From NCBI RefSeq assembly GCF_000219215.1, contig NC_015726.1, forward strand, positions 2,108,001 to 2,172,000: a DNA stretch of 64,000 nucleotides. Direction: 5' to 3'. The notes under the pieces were generated by a model. That model saw only the letters and a program-made list of their open reading frames with translations, ran no database searches and was not told the origin of the DNA. This document shows, piece by piece, positions 16,548 through 27,931 of the stretch (position 1 is its first letter; each line of letters opens with the position of its first letter). Origin of the DNA: Cupriavidus necator N-1. GTDB taxonomy: Bacteria; Pseudomonadota; Gammaproteobacteria; Burkholderiales; Burkholderiaceae. A program made the translations under genes and the position numbers.

Positions 16548-17372
16548 TCAGCGTTTTTGCGGCTGCCCCAGGACCGGGGGCGCCGGCGGCGGCAGCGGCG
16601 TGGCAACCGGCTCCAGCCCGGTGGTTCGCACGATCGTGGCTGCCGCCGGGGACGCCAGGAACCGAACAAACCGCGAAGCCGCAGCGCTCTGGTGGCCGGC
16701 CACCATCCCGGCGGAGAAGAAGACCCGCTGCTGCAGTTCGGCTGGCAGCGGGCCGACGAAATCCAGCTCCTTGAACGGCAGCAGCTCGCTGACTTGCTGG
16801 AAGCCGATTTCCGCATCGCCTCGGGCCACCACGGCGCCGACGCGCTCGCTTTTGATCTTGCGGGCCTTGTCCTTGATCTGGTCCGCGACGCCGAGCCGGT
16901 GGAACAATTCACCAGACAGATAAGTCCCACTGGCGCTGGCTGAATACGCAATCGATTTAGCGTTGAGCAAGGTCTGCTTCAGGCCCTCCACGGTGCTGAT
17001 GTCGGGCTTGGGCGTGCCCTTGCGGACCGACATGCCGATCAGCGACTGCGCCAGGTCCACCCGGCTGCCCGCTGCCACCTTGCCCTCCGCTATCAGCTTG
17101 TCGAGACCCGAGTCCGCCAGGATCACCACATCAAAGGTCTCGCCGCGTGCCAGCCGGCTGGGGATGGAATCGGGTGCATTGCCCATCGACGCGCCGTAGG
17201 CGGTGATGATCCGGTCCTGCGTGGCGGCTTCATACAGCGGCACCAGTTGCTGGTATGCCGCGGTGAAACCGCCCGAGGTAATCACATGGATATCGTCTGC
17301 CCAGGCGGGCGCGGCCAGCCATACCAGGAAAACCAGTGCGGCCTTTCTGGCGGCCAGGGCGGTCAGCTTCAT
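16548..17372 (-). CDS. ModA-like periplasmic substrate-binding protein
   Basis: 274 residues from the ATG at 17372 (AAGGAG upstream). A signal peptide ending APAWA is followed by DDIHVITSGGFTAAYQQLVPLYE, RGETFDVVILADSGLDKLIAEG and SASASGTYLSGELFHRLG, the type II periplasmic-binding fold of the molybdate-binding (ModA, SBP_bac_11) group. The ligand is not certain; many such stand-alone proteins bind other oxyanions. No permease or ATPase accompanies it. It is divergent from a LysR gene, which probably regulates it, and the pair is bracketed by tRNA-Leu repeats. Confidence 0.85.
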   Translation of the reverse strand: MKLTALAARKAALVFLVWLAAPAWADDIHVITSGGFTAAYQQLVPLYEAATQDRIITAYGASMGNAPDSIPSRLARGETFDVVILADSGLDKLIAEGKVAAGSRVDLAQSLIGMSVRKGTPKPDISTVEGLKQTLLNAKSIAYSASASGTYLSGELFHRLGVADQIKDKARKIKSERVGAVVARGDAEIGFQQVSELLPFKELDFVGPLPAELQQRVFFSAGMVAGHQSAAASRFVRFLASPAAATIVRTTGLEPVATPLPPPAPPVLGQPQKR

Positions 17373-17492
17373 TTTGTCTCCTTGATCTCGTTGCTGGCGC
17401 CGCAAGAGCTCCAGTCTTCCTCGTTCTTCTGCATTGCCAGAGTATTCGCGCAACACTATTCTGTGAATTGCAATGTTCTGATGATTTCATGC

Positions 17493-18398
17493 ATGTCACG
17501 CATCAATTTCGCACTTGAGGATTTGCAGGCATTTATCGCCACGGCGGAGAAAGGCAGTTTCCGGGTGGCAGCCGAGACTCTGCATATCTCGCAACCAGCG
17601 CTGAGCCGCCGGATCGACAAACTTGAAAAGACGCTCGGCTCTCGCCTGCTTGAACGCACCACCCGCCGCGTGGAGATGACACCCGTCGGCAGGCAGTTCC
17701 TAGAGGAAGCGCGGGCTGCTCTGGATATTCTCGACAGCGCAGTGTTCCGCCTTGGTGACGAAGCTGCGCTCCGGCGCGGGCTGGTGACGGTGGCGGCGAT
17801 ACCGTCTGCCGCGGCGCATCTGCTGCCCGATGCCATCAGCGTGTTTGCAGCCCGTCATCCTGGCGTGCGCGTGCGCGTGATCGACGAAAGCGCCAACGCG
17901 GCGCTGTCCAGCGTGCTGTCGGGCGAATCGGACTTTGGGCTCAACTTCATGGGTTCCCAGGAACCCAATATCGAGTTCCGCCCGATCCGTACCGAGCCCT
18001 ATCTGCTGGTGTTGCGGCGCGACCATCCCTGGGCCGATCGCAAGTCGGTCGCATGGGCGGACCTGGCGGGGCAGCGCATGGCCGGCGTGTCCAGGCAAAG
18101 CGGCAATCGCGCCCTGATCGAGAATGCCATCGCCCATCTTGAACAGCGCCCGACCATCTATTACGAAGCCAACCACGTCGTTGGCGTGCTGGCGCTGGTG
18201 GAAGCCCGCCTCGGCATGGCCGTGCTGCCGGGCCTGGCACTGCCACGCGATCATCCCCGCCTGTGCGCCATCCCGCTGACCGAGCCTGCCGTGGACCGTG
18301 TTCTGGCGCTGATACGCCGTCGCGACCGAGCGTTGCAGCCTGCGGCCAAGGCGCTGTTTGACATCCTCACTTCTGAGGCTGAAATGTCCGCCGATTGA
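17493..18398 (+). CDS. LysR-family transcriptional regulator
   Basis: 301 residues. The N-terminal winged helix (LEDLQAFIATAEKGSFRVAAETLHISQPALSRRIDKLE, in parts) is followed by a periplasmic-binding-like effector domain. The start ATG was chosen for the standard N-terminus; an ATG four codons upstream is possible. It is transcribed away from the ModA-like gene with a 120-nt shared region, the usual layout for a LysR regulator and its target. The inducer is unknown. Confidence 0.9.
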   Translation: MSRINFALEDLQAFIATAEKGSFRVAAETLHISQPALSRRIDKLEKTLGSRLLERTTRRVEMTPVGRQFLEEARAALDILDSAVFRLGDEAALRRGLVTVAAIPSAAAHLLPDAISVFAARHPGVRVRVIDESANAALSSVLSGESDFGLNFMGSQEPNIEFRPIRTEPYLLVLRRDHPWADRKSVAWADLAGQRMAGVSRQSGNRALIENAIAHLEQRPTIYYEANHVVGVLALVEARLGMAVLPGLALPRDHPRLCAIPLTEPAVDRVLALIRRRDRALQPAAKALFDILTSEAEMSAD

Positions 18399-18459
18399 CC
18401 AGCAACAGCGGCCCACCGCATCTCAACTGGATTTCTTGCGCCAAAGCCGGCCGAGGGAC

Positions 18460-18487
18460 TTGCAAAATCCGCAGCGCGCTGTAAAAT
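18460..18487 (+). promoter_or_regulatory. Promoter of second tRNA-Leu gene
   Basis: TTGCAA (18460-18465), 16-nt spacer, TAAAAT (18482-18487). Hexamers and spacing equal those before the first copy, although the spacer differs. The bases from GCTCACCTT into the tRNA are identical, so the duplication includes the promoter. Confidence 0.7.
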
Positions 18488-18501
18488 CCGGCGCTCACCT
18501 T

Positions 18502-18588
18502 GCCCAGGTGGCGGAATTGGTAGACGCACTAGGTTCAGGTCCTAGCGGTGGCAACACTGTGGAGGTTCGAGTCCTCTCCTGGGCACCA
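18502..18588 (+). tRNA. tRNA-Leu (CAG), second identical copy
   Basis: The same 87 nt as the copy at 16235-16321: acceptor GCCCAGG/CCTGGGC, anticodon loop TTCAGGT (CAG), class II variable arm, encoded CCA. Confidence 0.97.
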
Positions 18589-18603
18589 AGGTTTCAAAGC
18601 GAA

Positions 18604-18635
18604 AAGCCCGCACGAAAGTGCGGGCTTTTTGTTTT
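18604..18635 (+). terminator. Terminator after second tRNA-Leu
   Basis: Stem AGCCCGCAC / GTGCGGGCT with a GAAA tetraloop, then a T-rich tail. The same element follows the truncated tRNA fragment at 16451-16520. Confidence 0.85.
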
Positions 18636-19230
18636 GCCTCGACGGACTCGTCATTCATCCGCGCACAGCTTTGCCGCCGTCTGGTCCAGCTGCGCCTTCA
18701 CCATTGCCAACAGCGAATACACGTTGTGGCAACCCTCCGAACGCTCGCTCTCGATTTCAACCAGCAACAGGAGGGCATTTGCTCAAGGGAGTCGATCGTG
18801 CCAGCCGGCACGATATGCCGGGATCCTGCAGGGTGATGGGTAGACATTTGCATCGCGCTTATCTCCTACTAACCAGAGAGAGCCCGCCAGCCCAGGTGAG
18901 AGGAAGGTGGCGGGACTGACAACGGGGGTGACATACCGGGGAACCTCAGCAGAAGAAGACCCGGCCAGCCTTGCAGCTGCCCCGCCCGGCCCGCCATGGA
19001 AACATGGTTGCCCGCGCGACTCTTGATTGAATGAGATCGAATCTGCCGAGGTTCTTTCGGGTTGTCACCCCCGCTCACCGAACCCTTCGGCGAGGCTTGC
19101 AGTTTCCCGCCCCCGCTATAGTGCGGCGATAAGACGTTTCGCATTCGCCACTCCGTCACCGATCGCGTACATTATTCCTATCCAAAGGCGCGGCCGTGCC
19201 GCCTGACAAGAATCACTACGGAGACCTACC
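18636..19230. other. Gene-free region with a long imperfect hairpin
   Basis: About 600 bases without a convincing gene. Within it, CGGGGGTGACA (18923-18933) pairs perfectly with 19063-19073; GAACCTC (18941-18947) pairs with 19048-19054; GCAG (18949-18952) pairs with 19043-19046. The loop between holds a small hairpin CCATG-GAAA-CATGG. The result is a stem of more than 20 bp with internal bulges enclosing about 90 nt, a candidate structured RNA or degenerate palindromic element. Nothing else stands out. Confidence 0.5.
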
Positions 19231-20781
19231 GTGGGCAAACTACAAGAGCGTCGCCATTTCCTGGGAGCCGCGCTGGGCGGCCTGCTTGTCCCCGCCCTGC
19301 CCGCCTGCGGCGGCGGCAATGACGATCCGCCCAACCCTCCCGAGCCGGTTCCCGAATCCCAGATCACCCAGGCCATTGCCCAGCTCGACAAGCTGGCCGC
19401 CGACCTGATGGCCAGTTCCCGCGTGCCGGGCATGGCCGTCGCCGTGGTGCGCGGCAACCAGACCGTTTACGCCAAAGGCTTCGGCCGTCGGCTGGTGACC
19501 GACCCCGCGCCGGTCGATGCCGACACCGTGTTCCAGCTGGCATCGGTGTCTAAATCCGTCGGCGCCACCGTGGTGGCACGCCAGGTCGGCCGTGGCGGCA
19601 TCGGCTGGGATACGCCGGTGCGCGCGCACCTGCCCTGGTTTGCGCTGTCCGACGCCGAGGTCACGCAGGGCGTCACCATCGGCGATCTCTACGCCCACCG
19701 CTCCGGCCTGCCCGACCACGGCGGCGACCTCCTTGAAGACATGGGGTACGACCGCCGGCAAGTATTGACGCGACTGCGCTACCTGCCGCTGCATCCGTTC
19801 CACGCGGTCTACGCCTACACCAACTTTGGCCTGACCGCCGCCGCCGAGGCGGTCGCCACCGCGGCCGGGATCGACTGGGCCACGCTGTCCGAGCAAGCCA
19901 TCTACCAACCCCTGGGAATGACCCGCACCAGTTCGCGCTACGCCGACTTTGCCGCACGCGACAACCGCGCCCTGGGCCACGTCAGAGTCAATGGCAACTG
20001 GGTGCAAGGCGCGGGCCGGATGCCGGATGCGCAATCCCCCGCCGGCGGCGTCAGTGCCTCGGTCAACGACATGGCGAAATGGCTGGCGATGCTGCTCGCC
20101 AAGGGCGAGTTCGCCGGGCAACGCGTGGTCGACGCCGCCGCGCTGACCCCCGCGCTGAGCCAGCAGATGCAGAGCAGTCCGCCCGTCGACGGACGCCCTG
20201 CCGGCTACTACGGCTATGGCTTCAATGTCGGCACCACCGAACTTGGCCTGACCTCCTACAACCACTCCGGCGCCTTCGTGGCCGGCGCGGCCACCAACTT
20301 CACCGCGTTGCCGGCGCTCAACCTGGCCATCGTGACGCTGACCAACGCGCAGCCCATCGGCGTTCCGGAAACCCTGAGCGCACAGTTCTTCGACCTGGTG
20401 CAATACGGCGCCATCCGCCGCGACTGGGGCAAGATCTACGGCGACGCATTCGCGCCGCTGCTGGCGCCGGAAGGCCGCCTGGTCGGTCAGCCGCGCCCCG
20501 CCAGTCCGCTGCCGGCGCGTGCACTGTCGGCGTACACCGGCACCTACCAGAACGACTACTACGGCCCGCTGCAGGTCGCCGACCAGGGCGGCACGCTGGT
20601 GATGACGCTGGGCGCCACCCCGCTGGTGCTGCCGCTGAGCCACTGGGACGGAGACGTCTTCACTTTTACGCTCGAAAACGAGAACGCCACGCCGGGCACG
20701 ATCTCGCAGGCAGCGTTCTCCAGCGACCGCGTGTGGCTGGAGTATTACGAGCACGAAGGCTTGGGCATGCTTGTCCGCTAG
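19231..20781 (+). CDS. Exported serine hydrolase (class C beta-lactamase/PBP-like)
   Basis: 516 residues from a GTG start with GGAGA upstream. The N-terminus has a twin-arginine-like motif (RRHFLGAALGG) and a possible lipobox (LPAC), so it is probably Tat-exported and may be lipid-anchored. The serine hydrolase core has SVSK (S-x-x-K nucleophile) and YTN (Y-x-N). A C-terminal domain of about 110 residues follows. Such proteins are usually D-aminopeptidases, esterases or carboxypeptidases rather than resistance enzymes. The cytochrome gene follows 43 bases later and may be co-transcribed. Confidence 0.87.
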   Translation: MGKLQERRHFLGAALGGLLVPALPACGGGNDDPPNPPEPVPESQITQAIAQLDKLAADLMASSRVPGMAVAVVRGNQTVYAKGFGRRLVTDPAPVDADTVFQLASVSKSVGATVVARQVGRGGIGWDTPVRAHLPWFALSDAEVTQGVTIGDLYAHRSGLPDHGGDLLEDMGYDRRQVLTRLRYLPLHPFHAVYAYTNFGLTAAAEAVATAAGIDWATLSEQAIYQPLGMTRTSSRYADFAARDNRALGHVRVNGNWVQGAGRMPDAQSPAGGVSASVNDMAKWLAMLLAKGEFAGQRVVDAAALTPALSQQMQSSPPVDGRPAGYYGYGFNVGTTELGLTSYNHSGAFVAGAATNFTALPALNLAIVTLTNAQPIGVPETLSAQFFDLVQYGAIRRDWGKIYGDAFAPLLAPEGRLVGQPRPASPLPARALSAYTGTYQNDYYGPLQVADQGGTLVMTLGATPLVLPLSHWDGDVFTFTLENENATPGTISQAAFSSDRVWLEYYEHEGLGMLVR

Positions 20782-20824
20782 TACTGCAAGTTGTGCCGGG
20801 CCAATTCAACCAGGAGAATGACGC

Positions 20825-21691
20825 ATGAGTAACTGGCTGGCAAAGGCCGTTGGCGCGCTTGGCTGCGCCCTAGCGTTCCTGGCAGGTCCGGCGTGCGCCG
20901 CGGATCCAGCGACCCTGACCATTTCGGCAGGCACGCAGCAGCGCAGCTGGACCCGCGACGAACTGCTGCGCGATCCGCGCCTGGTCGAGGTGCCGGTGGA
21001 TGACGACAACCTGAAGCGCCGCCTCACATTCAAGGCCATCCCCCTGACAGCCCTGCTGCAGGGCATGCCGGTGAACGACAGCGCCAGTGCCACGACCGCG
21101 GCCAGCGATGGCTATGTTGCCCACTTGCCGATGCGCCTGTTGCTGGCCGAGCGCGCCGACGGACCACGCGCGTGGCTGGCGGTCGAGAACCCCGCCGCGC
21201 CGTGGCCAAGGCTCAAGGACCAGGACATCGGCCCGTTCCGCCTGATCTGGACCGTGCCATCCGGGCGCGCCGCCGCGGCGATCAACGAGAGTCACTGGAC
21301 CTACAGCATCGTGCGCATCGACATCACCGCGTCGCCCGCCGAGCGCTATGCAGCCATCCGGCCCGCCGCTGGCCAGCCTGCCGATGGACCGGTCATGCGC
21401 GGCTTCGCAACCTTCCAGCGCGTCTGCTTCTCGTGCCACTCCCTCAACCGGGTCGGCGACGCCAACCTCGGCCCCGACCTGAACGTGCCGTACAACCCGG
21501 TGGAGTACCTGGGCGACGACAAGCTGGCCAGGCTGATCCGTGACCCGCAGTCATTGCGCTGGTGGCCGAACTCGCGCATGTCGGCCATCGACGAACAGAC
21601 GCTGTCCAGCGCGGACCTGAAGGACCTGCTGGCATACCTGCGCCATATGGCCGGGCGCAAGGCGGCCGCGCCCGCTCACGCAACGCGATAA
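20825..21691 (+). CDS. Periplasmic c-type cytochrome with oxidoreductase-like N-domain
   Basis: 288 residues with a signal peptide ending AGPACAA. Residues 25-180 resemble the small molybdopterin-oxidoreductase-like (sulfite-oxidase-type) domain seen fused to cytochromes (LTFKAIPLTALLQG, LAVENPAAPWPRLKDQDIGPF). A mono-haem cytochrome c domain follows: CFSCH binds haem and the Met in NSRMSAID is the likely distal ligand. No key molybdenum-binding cysteine is obvious. The role is probably electron transfer to an unidentified oxidase or acceptor. A good Shine-Dalgarno (AGGAG) precedes the ATG. Confidence 0.82.
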   Translation: MSNWLAKAVGALGCALAFLAGPACAADPATLTISAGTQQRSWTRDELLRDPRLVEVPVDDDNLKRRLTFKAIPLTALLQGMPVNDSASATTAASDGYVAHLPMRLLLAERADGPRAWLAVENPAAPWPRLKDQDIGPFRLIWTVPSGRAAAAINESHWTYSIVRIDITASPAERYAAIRPAAGQPADGPVMRGFATFQRVCFSCHSLNRVGDANLGPDLNVPYNPVEYLGDDKLARLIRDPQSLRWWPNSRMSAIDEQTLSSADLKDLLAYLRHMAGRKAAAPAHATR

Positions 21692-22768
21692 CGCTGAATG
21701 ACCTCCGGATCCGGGTCGATGCCCAGGCCCGGGCCAGTGGGTACCGCGATCATGCCGTTCCGCGGCACCACGGCATCGCCAAGCACTTGCGCGTCCATGT
21801 CGAAATAGCGCCATTCGATCATGGCCGCGGCATCCCCCAGCGCTGCCGTGGCGTGAATACTGGCCAGCAGCCCCGGACCGTCATAGAAGGTATGGACCAT
21901 CACTTGCGTGTTGTGCGCCTCGGCCAGCGCAAAGACGTTGCGCAAGGCGCTGATGCCACCCATCTTGGCCGGGCTGGGTTGCACCACATCGACGGCGCCC
22001 ACGCTGAGCAGGTGCTGGAACTCCATCAGCGTGGTGGCATTCTCGCCGGCGGCGACCGGGATGGCGCAGGGCGGCCAGTCCGGCGTAATTCTCCGGCGGC
22101 CACAGGGGTTCTTCCAGCCACCGTAGCGAAGAGGGTTCCAGCGCGCGCGCCATGTCGATGGCCTCATGGAGCGGCCACGGGCAGTTCGTATCCAGCGTGA
22201 TCTCGATATCCGGGCCTGCCGCTTCGCGCGCGGCGCGGATGACCGTCAGGTCGACCTCATGCAGCTTCAGGCTCCGGTAGCCATCGGCGATGGCCCGCCT
22301 GACGTTGACCGCGATCGTTGCGGGATCGGCATACCGGATCAGGCTGGCATAGGCAGGCAGGCGGTCCCGCCGCGCGCCGCCGAGCAGCCGGTGAACGGGC
22401 AGCCCGGCCGCTTTGCCGCAGAGGTCCCACAGGGCGATATCGAGCGCGGACAGCCCGTAGAAGATGGCCCCGCTGCGCCCGAAGACATGGAACCTGCGCT
22501 GCAGGTCCAGGCCGATGGCGTCGATCTGGGTTGCGTCCCGGCCGATGCAGGCAGGTGCCAGCATCTGTTCGATGGCAGCCTTGACCGCCGGAATCCCCAC
22601 GAATCCGAAGGTCTCGCCCCAGCCGGCCAGCCCGTCGTCGGTCGACACCTTGAGCAGCAGCGAGTCGGCGGCCTGCATCCCGGCGCCGCCCCAGACGCCC
22701 GCGGCGGAAACGCCGCCCACCGTGAACGAAACGCGCAGGACGATGGCTTCGATGCTCGCGATCTTCAT
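21676..22768 (-). pseudogene. Frameshifted mandelate racemase/muconate lactonizing-type gene
   Basis: The start ATG at 22768 has AAGGAGG upstream. The first frame gives the capping domain and much of the barrel (MKIASIEAIVLRVSF ... SLKLHEVD ... LDTNCPW ... WLEEPLWPPENYAGLAAL) as far as about 22065. The family sequence then resumes in another frame (IPVAAGENATTLMEFQHLL ... PSPAKMGGISAL) and runs to 21676. Two missing bases in a GCGC repeat would restore one frame of about 364 residues. It is either a recent pseudogene or a sequencing error. The intact protein would be an enolase-superfamily sugar-acid dehydratase or racemase, fitting the tartrate cluster. Confidence 0.85.
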
Positions 22769-22877
22769 GGCGCGCCCTCCTTCCGCTACCCGCAGTCCGC
22801 CCGTGCATCGCATAAGGCGATGCCGGGCAGAGTTCAATATAGGCGAGAAGGCAAGGAACCGAATGACCGCTGGTCAC

Positions 22878-23864
22878 CTACTCGATCGTCACCTTCCCGT
22901 CCTTCACCAGCTTGGCGAACTTGACCGTCTCGTCCTGGATCCTCTTGGCAAACTCCTGCGGGGTGCTCGCCATCGGCTCGGCCCCGACCGCCGCCATGCG
23001 CTGCTGGAAGTCCGGCGATTTCACGATCTTGACGATCTCGGCGTTCAGCCGCGTCACGATGGGCGCCGGCGTGGCGGCCGGCGCCAGCACGCCGAACCAG
23101 GTGCCGATATCAAAGCCCTTCAGCCCCGCCTCTTCCAGCGTCGGCACATCAGGCAGGACACTGGAGCGCCGCGCGGTGGTCACGGCCAGGGCGCGCAGCT
23201 TGCCCGACTTGATGTGCTGCAGCACCGGCGTCAGGGTATCGAACGACATCGTCACCTGCCCGCCGAGCAGATCGGTCGTCAGCGGGCCGCTGCCCTTGTA
23301 AGGCACGTGCAGCAGCGGCGCACCCGTGGCGGCCTGGAACTGGGTGCCGATCAGGTGCTGCGCGGTGCCGTTGCCATTGGAGCCATAGGCAAACTCCGGC
23401 GACGCCTTCTTCGCCAGGGCTACCAGTTCCGTAACGTTCTTCGCCGAAGTCTTGGCGGCATTGATGACCAGCACGTTGGGAACCATGGCGACCGTGGCGA
23501 TGGGCGCCAGGTCCTTCTGGAAGCTGTAGGGCAGCTTCTTGTAGACGCTGCTGGCGATGGTATGGTGGACCGCGCCCATCAGCAGGGTGTAGCCGTCGGG
23601 CTTGCCCTTGGCGACGTAGTCCGCGCCCACGGTGGCGCCGGCGCCGGGCCGGTTCTCGACGATCACGGGCTGGCCCAGGCTTTTCGACAACTGGTCGCCC
23701 AGCGCGCGGGCCAGCACGTCGGTGGTGCCGCCCGACGGGAACGGCACCACCAGGGTGATCGGCTTGGCCGGCCATTCCTGTGCCAGGCAAGTGCCGCTGA
23801 GGATAAAGCCGGCTGCCAGCATGGCCACACCGGAAATACGACGCACGAGTTCAGTACCACGCAT
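22878..23864 (-). CDS. Bug-family (TctC-like) periplasmic binding protein
   Basis: 328 residues from the ATG at 23864 (GGAGAC upstream). After a signal peptide ending CLAQ comes the Bug signature: WPAKPITLVVPFPSGGTTDVLAR, VENRPGAGATVGADYVAK, and DGYTLLMG. These receptors bind carboxylates or amides and are very numerous in Cupriavidus and Bordetella. No TctA/TctB membrane genes are nearby. It lies between eno and the racemase-family gene, so a sugar-acid ligand is a reasonable guess. Confidence 0.9.
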   Translation of the reverse strand: MRGTELVRRISGVAMLAAGFILSGTCLAQEWPAKPITLVVPFPSGGTTDVLARALGDQLSKSLGQPVIVENRPGAGATVGADYVAKGKPDGYTLLMGAVHHTIASSVYKKLPYSFQKDLAPIATVAMVPNVLVINAAKTSAKNVTELVALAKKASPEFAYGSNGNGTAQHLIGTQFQAATGAPLLHVPYKGSGPLTTDLLGGQVTMSFDTLTPVLQHIKSGKLRALAVTTARRSSVLPDVPTLEEAGLKGFDIGTWFGVLAPAATPAPIVTRLNAEIVKIVKSPDFQQRMAAVGAEPMASTPQEFAKRIQDETVKFAKLVKDGKVTIE

Positions 23865-23917
23865 GATTTGTCTCCTGAATATTCTATGTTTCCCGCCAGC
23901 TTCGGCGGGTTGACGCT

Positions 23918-26629
<2,712 letters not shown>

Positions 26630-26633
<4 letters not shown>

Positions 26634-27922
26634 GCGGATGCTCCATATGCGCGCGTCAGCAAGATCGCGCGAAAGTCGTTGACATTGGTCAGCGTGGGAC
26701 CGGTAACTACGGCATCCCCCAGCGCCTCGAAAAATCCATGGCCGTCGTTGGCGGCCAGCGCATCCTGCGGGCGCAGGCCGGCGCGCCAGGCACGTTCCAG
26801 CGTGTCGGGGCCGAGCACGGCCCCTGCGATCTCTTCCTGGCCGTCGACACCATCGGTGTCGCCCGCGATCGCATGAATGCCGGGTTCGCCGCGCAGCGTC
26901 AGCGCCAGCGACAACAGGAACTCCACGTTCCTGCCGCCCCTGCCGGCGCCGCGCACGGTGACCGTGGTCTCGCCACCGGACAGCAGCACGCACGGCGCAG
27001 CAAACGGCTGGCCATGCCTGGCGGCTTCCAGCGCGATACCGCCCAGGACCTTGCCGACATCGCGGGCTTCGCCTTCGATGGCGTCGCCCAACGTGTGCAC
27101 GGCATAGCCGGCCTCGCGGCCCACCTGCGCAGCCGCTTCCAGCGCCAGCCGGGGCGTGGCGATGAACTCGGTGCGGATGCGCGGCAAGCGCGGGTCGCCG
27201 GGCTTGAGCGTCTCTGCGGCGTCGGACGCCAGCACTGCCATCACGTTGGGCGGCAGGTCGATCGCATACCGTTTGACGATGGCCAGCGCATCGGCGCGCG
27301 TGGTCGGGTCAGGCACGGTCGGACCCGAGGCGATATCGATCGGGTCATCGCCCGGCACATCGGAAATCAGCAGGTTCAGCACCCGCGCCGGATAGCAGGC
27401 CGCGGCCAGCCGGCCGCCCTTGATGGCGGACAGGTGCCGGCGCACGCAATTCATCTCCGAAATCGTGGCGCCGGACTTGAGCAGCGCGCGATTGACGCGT
27501 TGCTTGTCGTCAAGCGTGATGCCGGCAAGCGGCAGTGGCAGCAGCGACGACCCGCCGCCCGAGACCAGGCAGATCACCAGGTCGTCCTCGCCCAGGCCCG
27601 CCACCAGCTCCAGCATGCGCTGCGAAGCGGCCAGCCCGGCGTCGTCCGGCACGGGGTGCGCGGCCTCCACGATCTCGATGCGCGAACACGGCACCGCATA
27701 GCCGTAGCGGGTGACGACCAGGCCTTCAAGCGGGCCGGGCCATGCCGCCTCCAGCGCGTTCGCCATGGCCGCCGACGCTTTGCCGGCCCCAATGACAACG
27801 GTGCGTCCGCGCGGCGGCGGCGGCAGGTGCCGCGCCAGGGTCCTGGCAGGCTGCGCGGCGGCGACCGCCGCTTCGAACATGCGCTGCAGCAGCACGGTGG
27901 GCTCGGAATATGGCTTGGTCAC
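26630..27922 (-). CDS. ttuD: Glycerate 2-kinase (GckA/TtuD, MOFRL type)
   Basis: 430 residues. The N-terminal domain has VVIGAGKASAAMANALE, the core has LVSGGGSSLLPLP and MNCVRRHLSAIKGGRLA, and the C-terminal MOFRL domain contains LLSGGETTVTVRG and DTDGVDG. This family was first called hydroxypyruvate reductase TtuD, but its members phosphorylate glycerate to 2-phosphoglycerate. It sits between dctA (9-nt gap) and pyk (4-nt overlap), giving the enolase its substrate. Confidence 0.9.
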
Positions 27923-27931
27923 GTCGGCCCC

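Noticed and set aside
18358..18843. Frames running through the second tRNA-Leu gene
   Set aside because: They cross an intact tRNA and its terminator and encode no recognisable protein.
19240..20754. 504-codon frame opposite the serine hydrolase
   Set aside because: Antisense shadow; the plus strand has SVSK and YTN motifs and an export signal.
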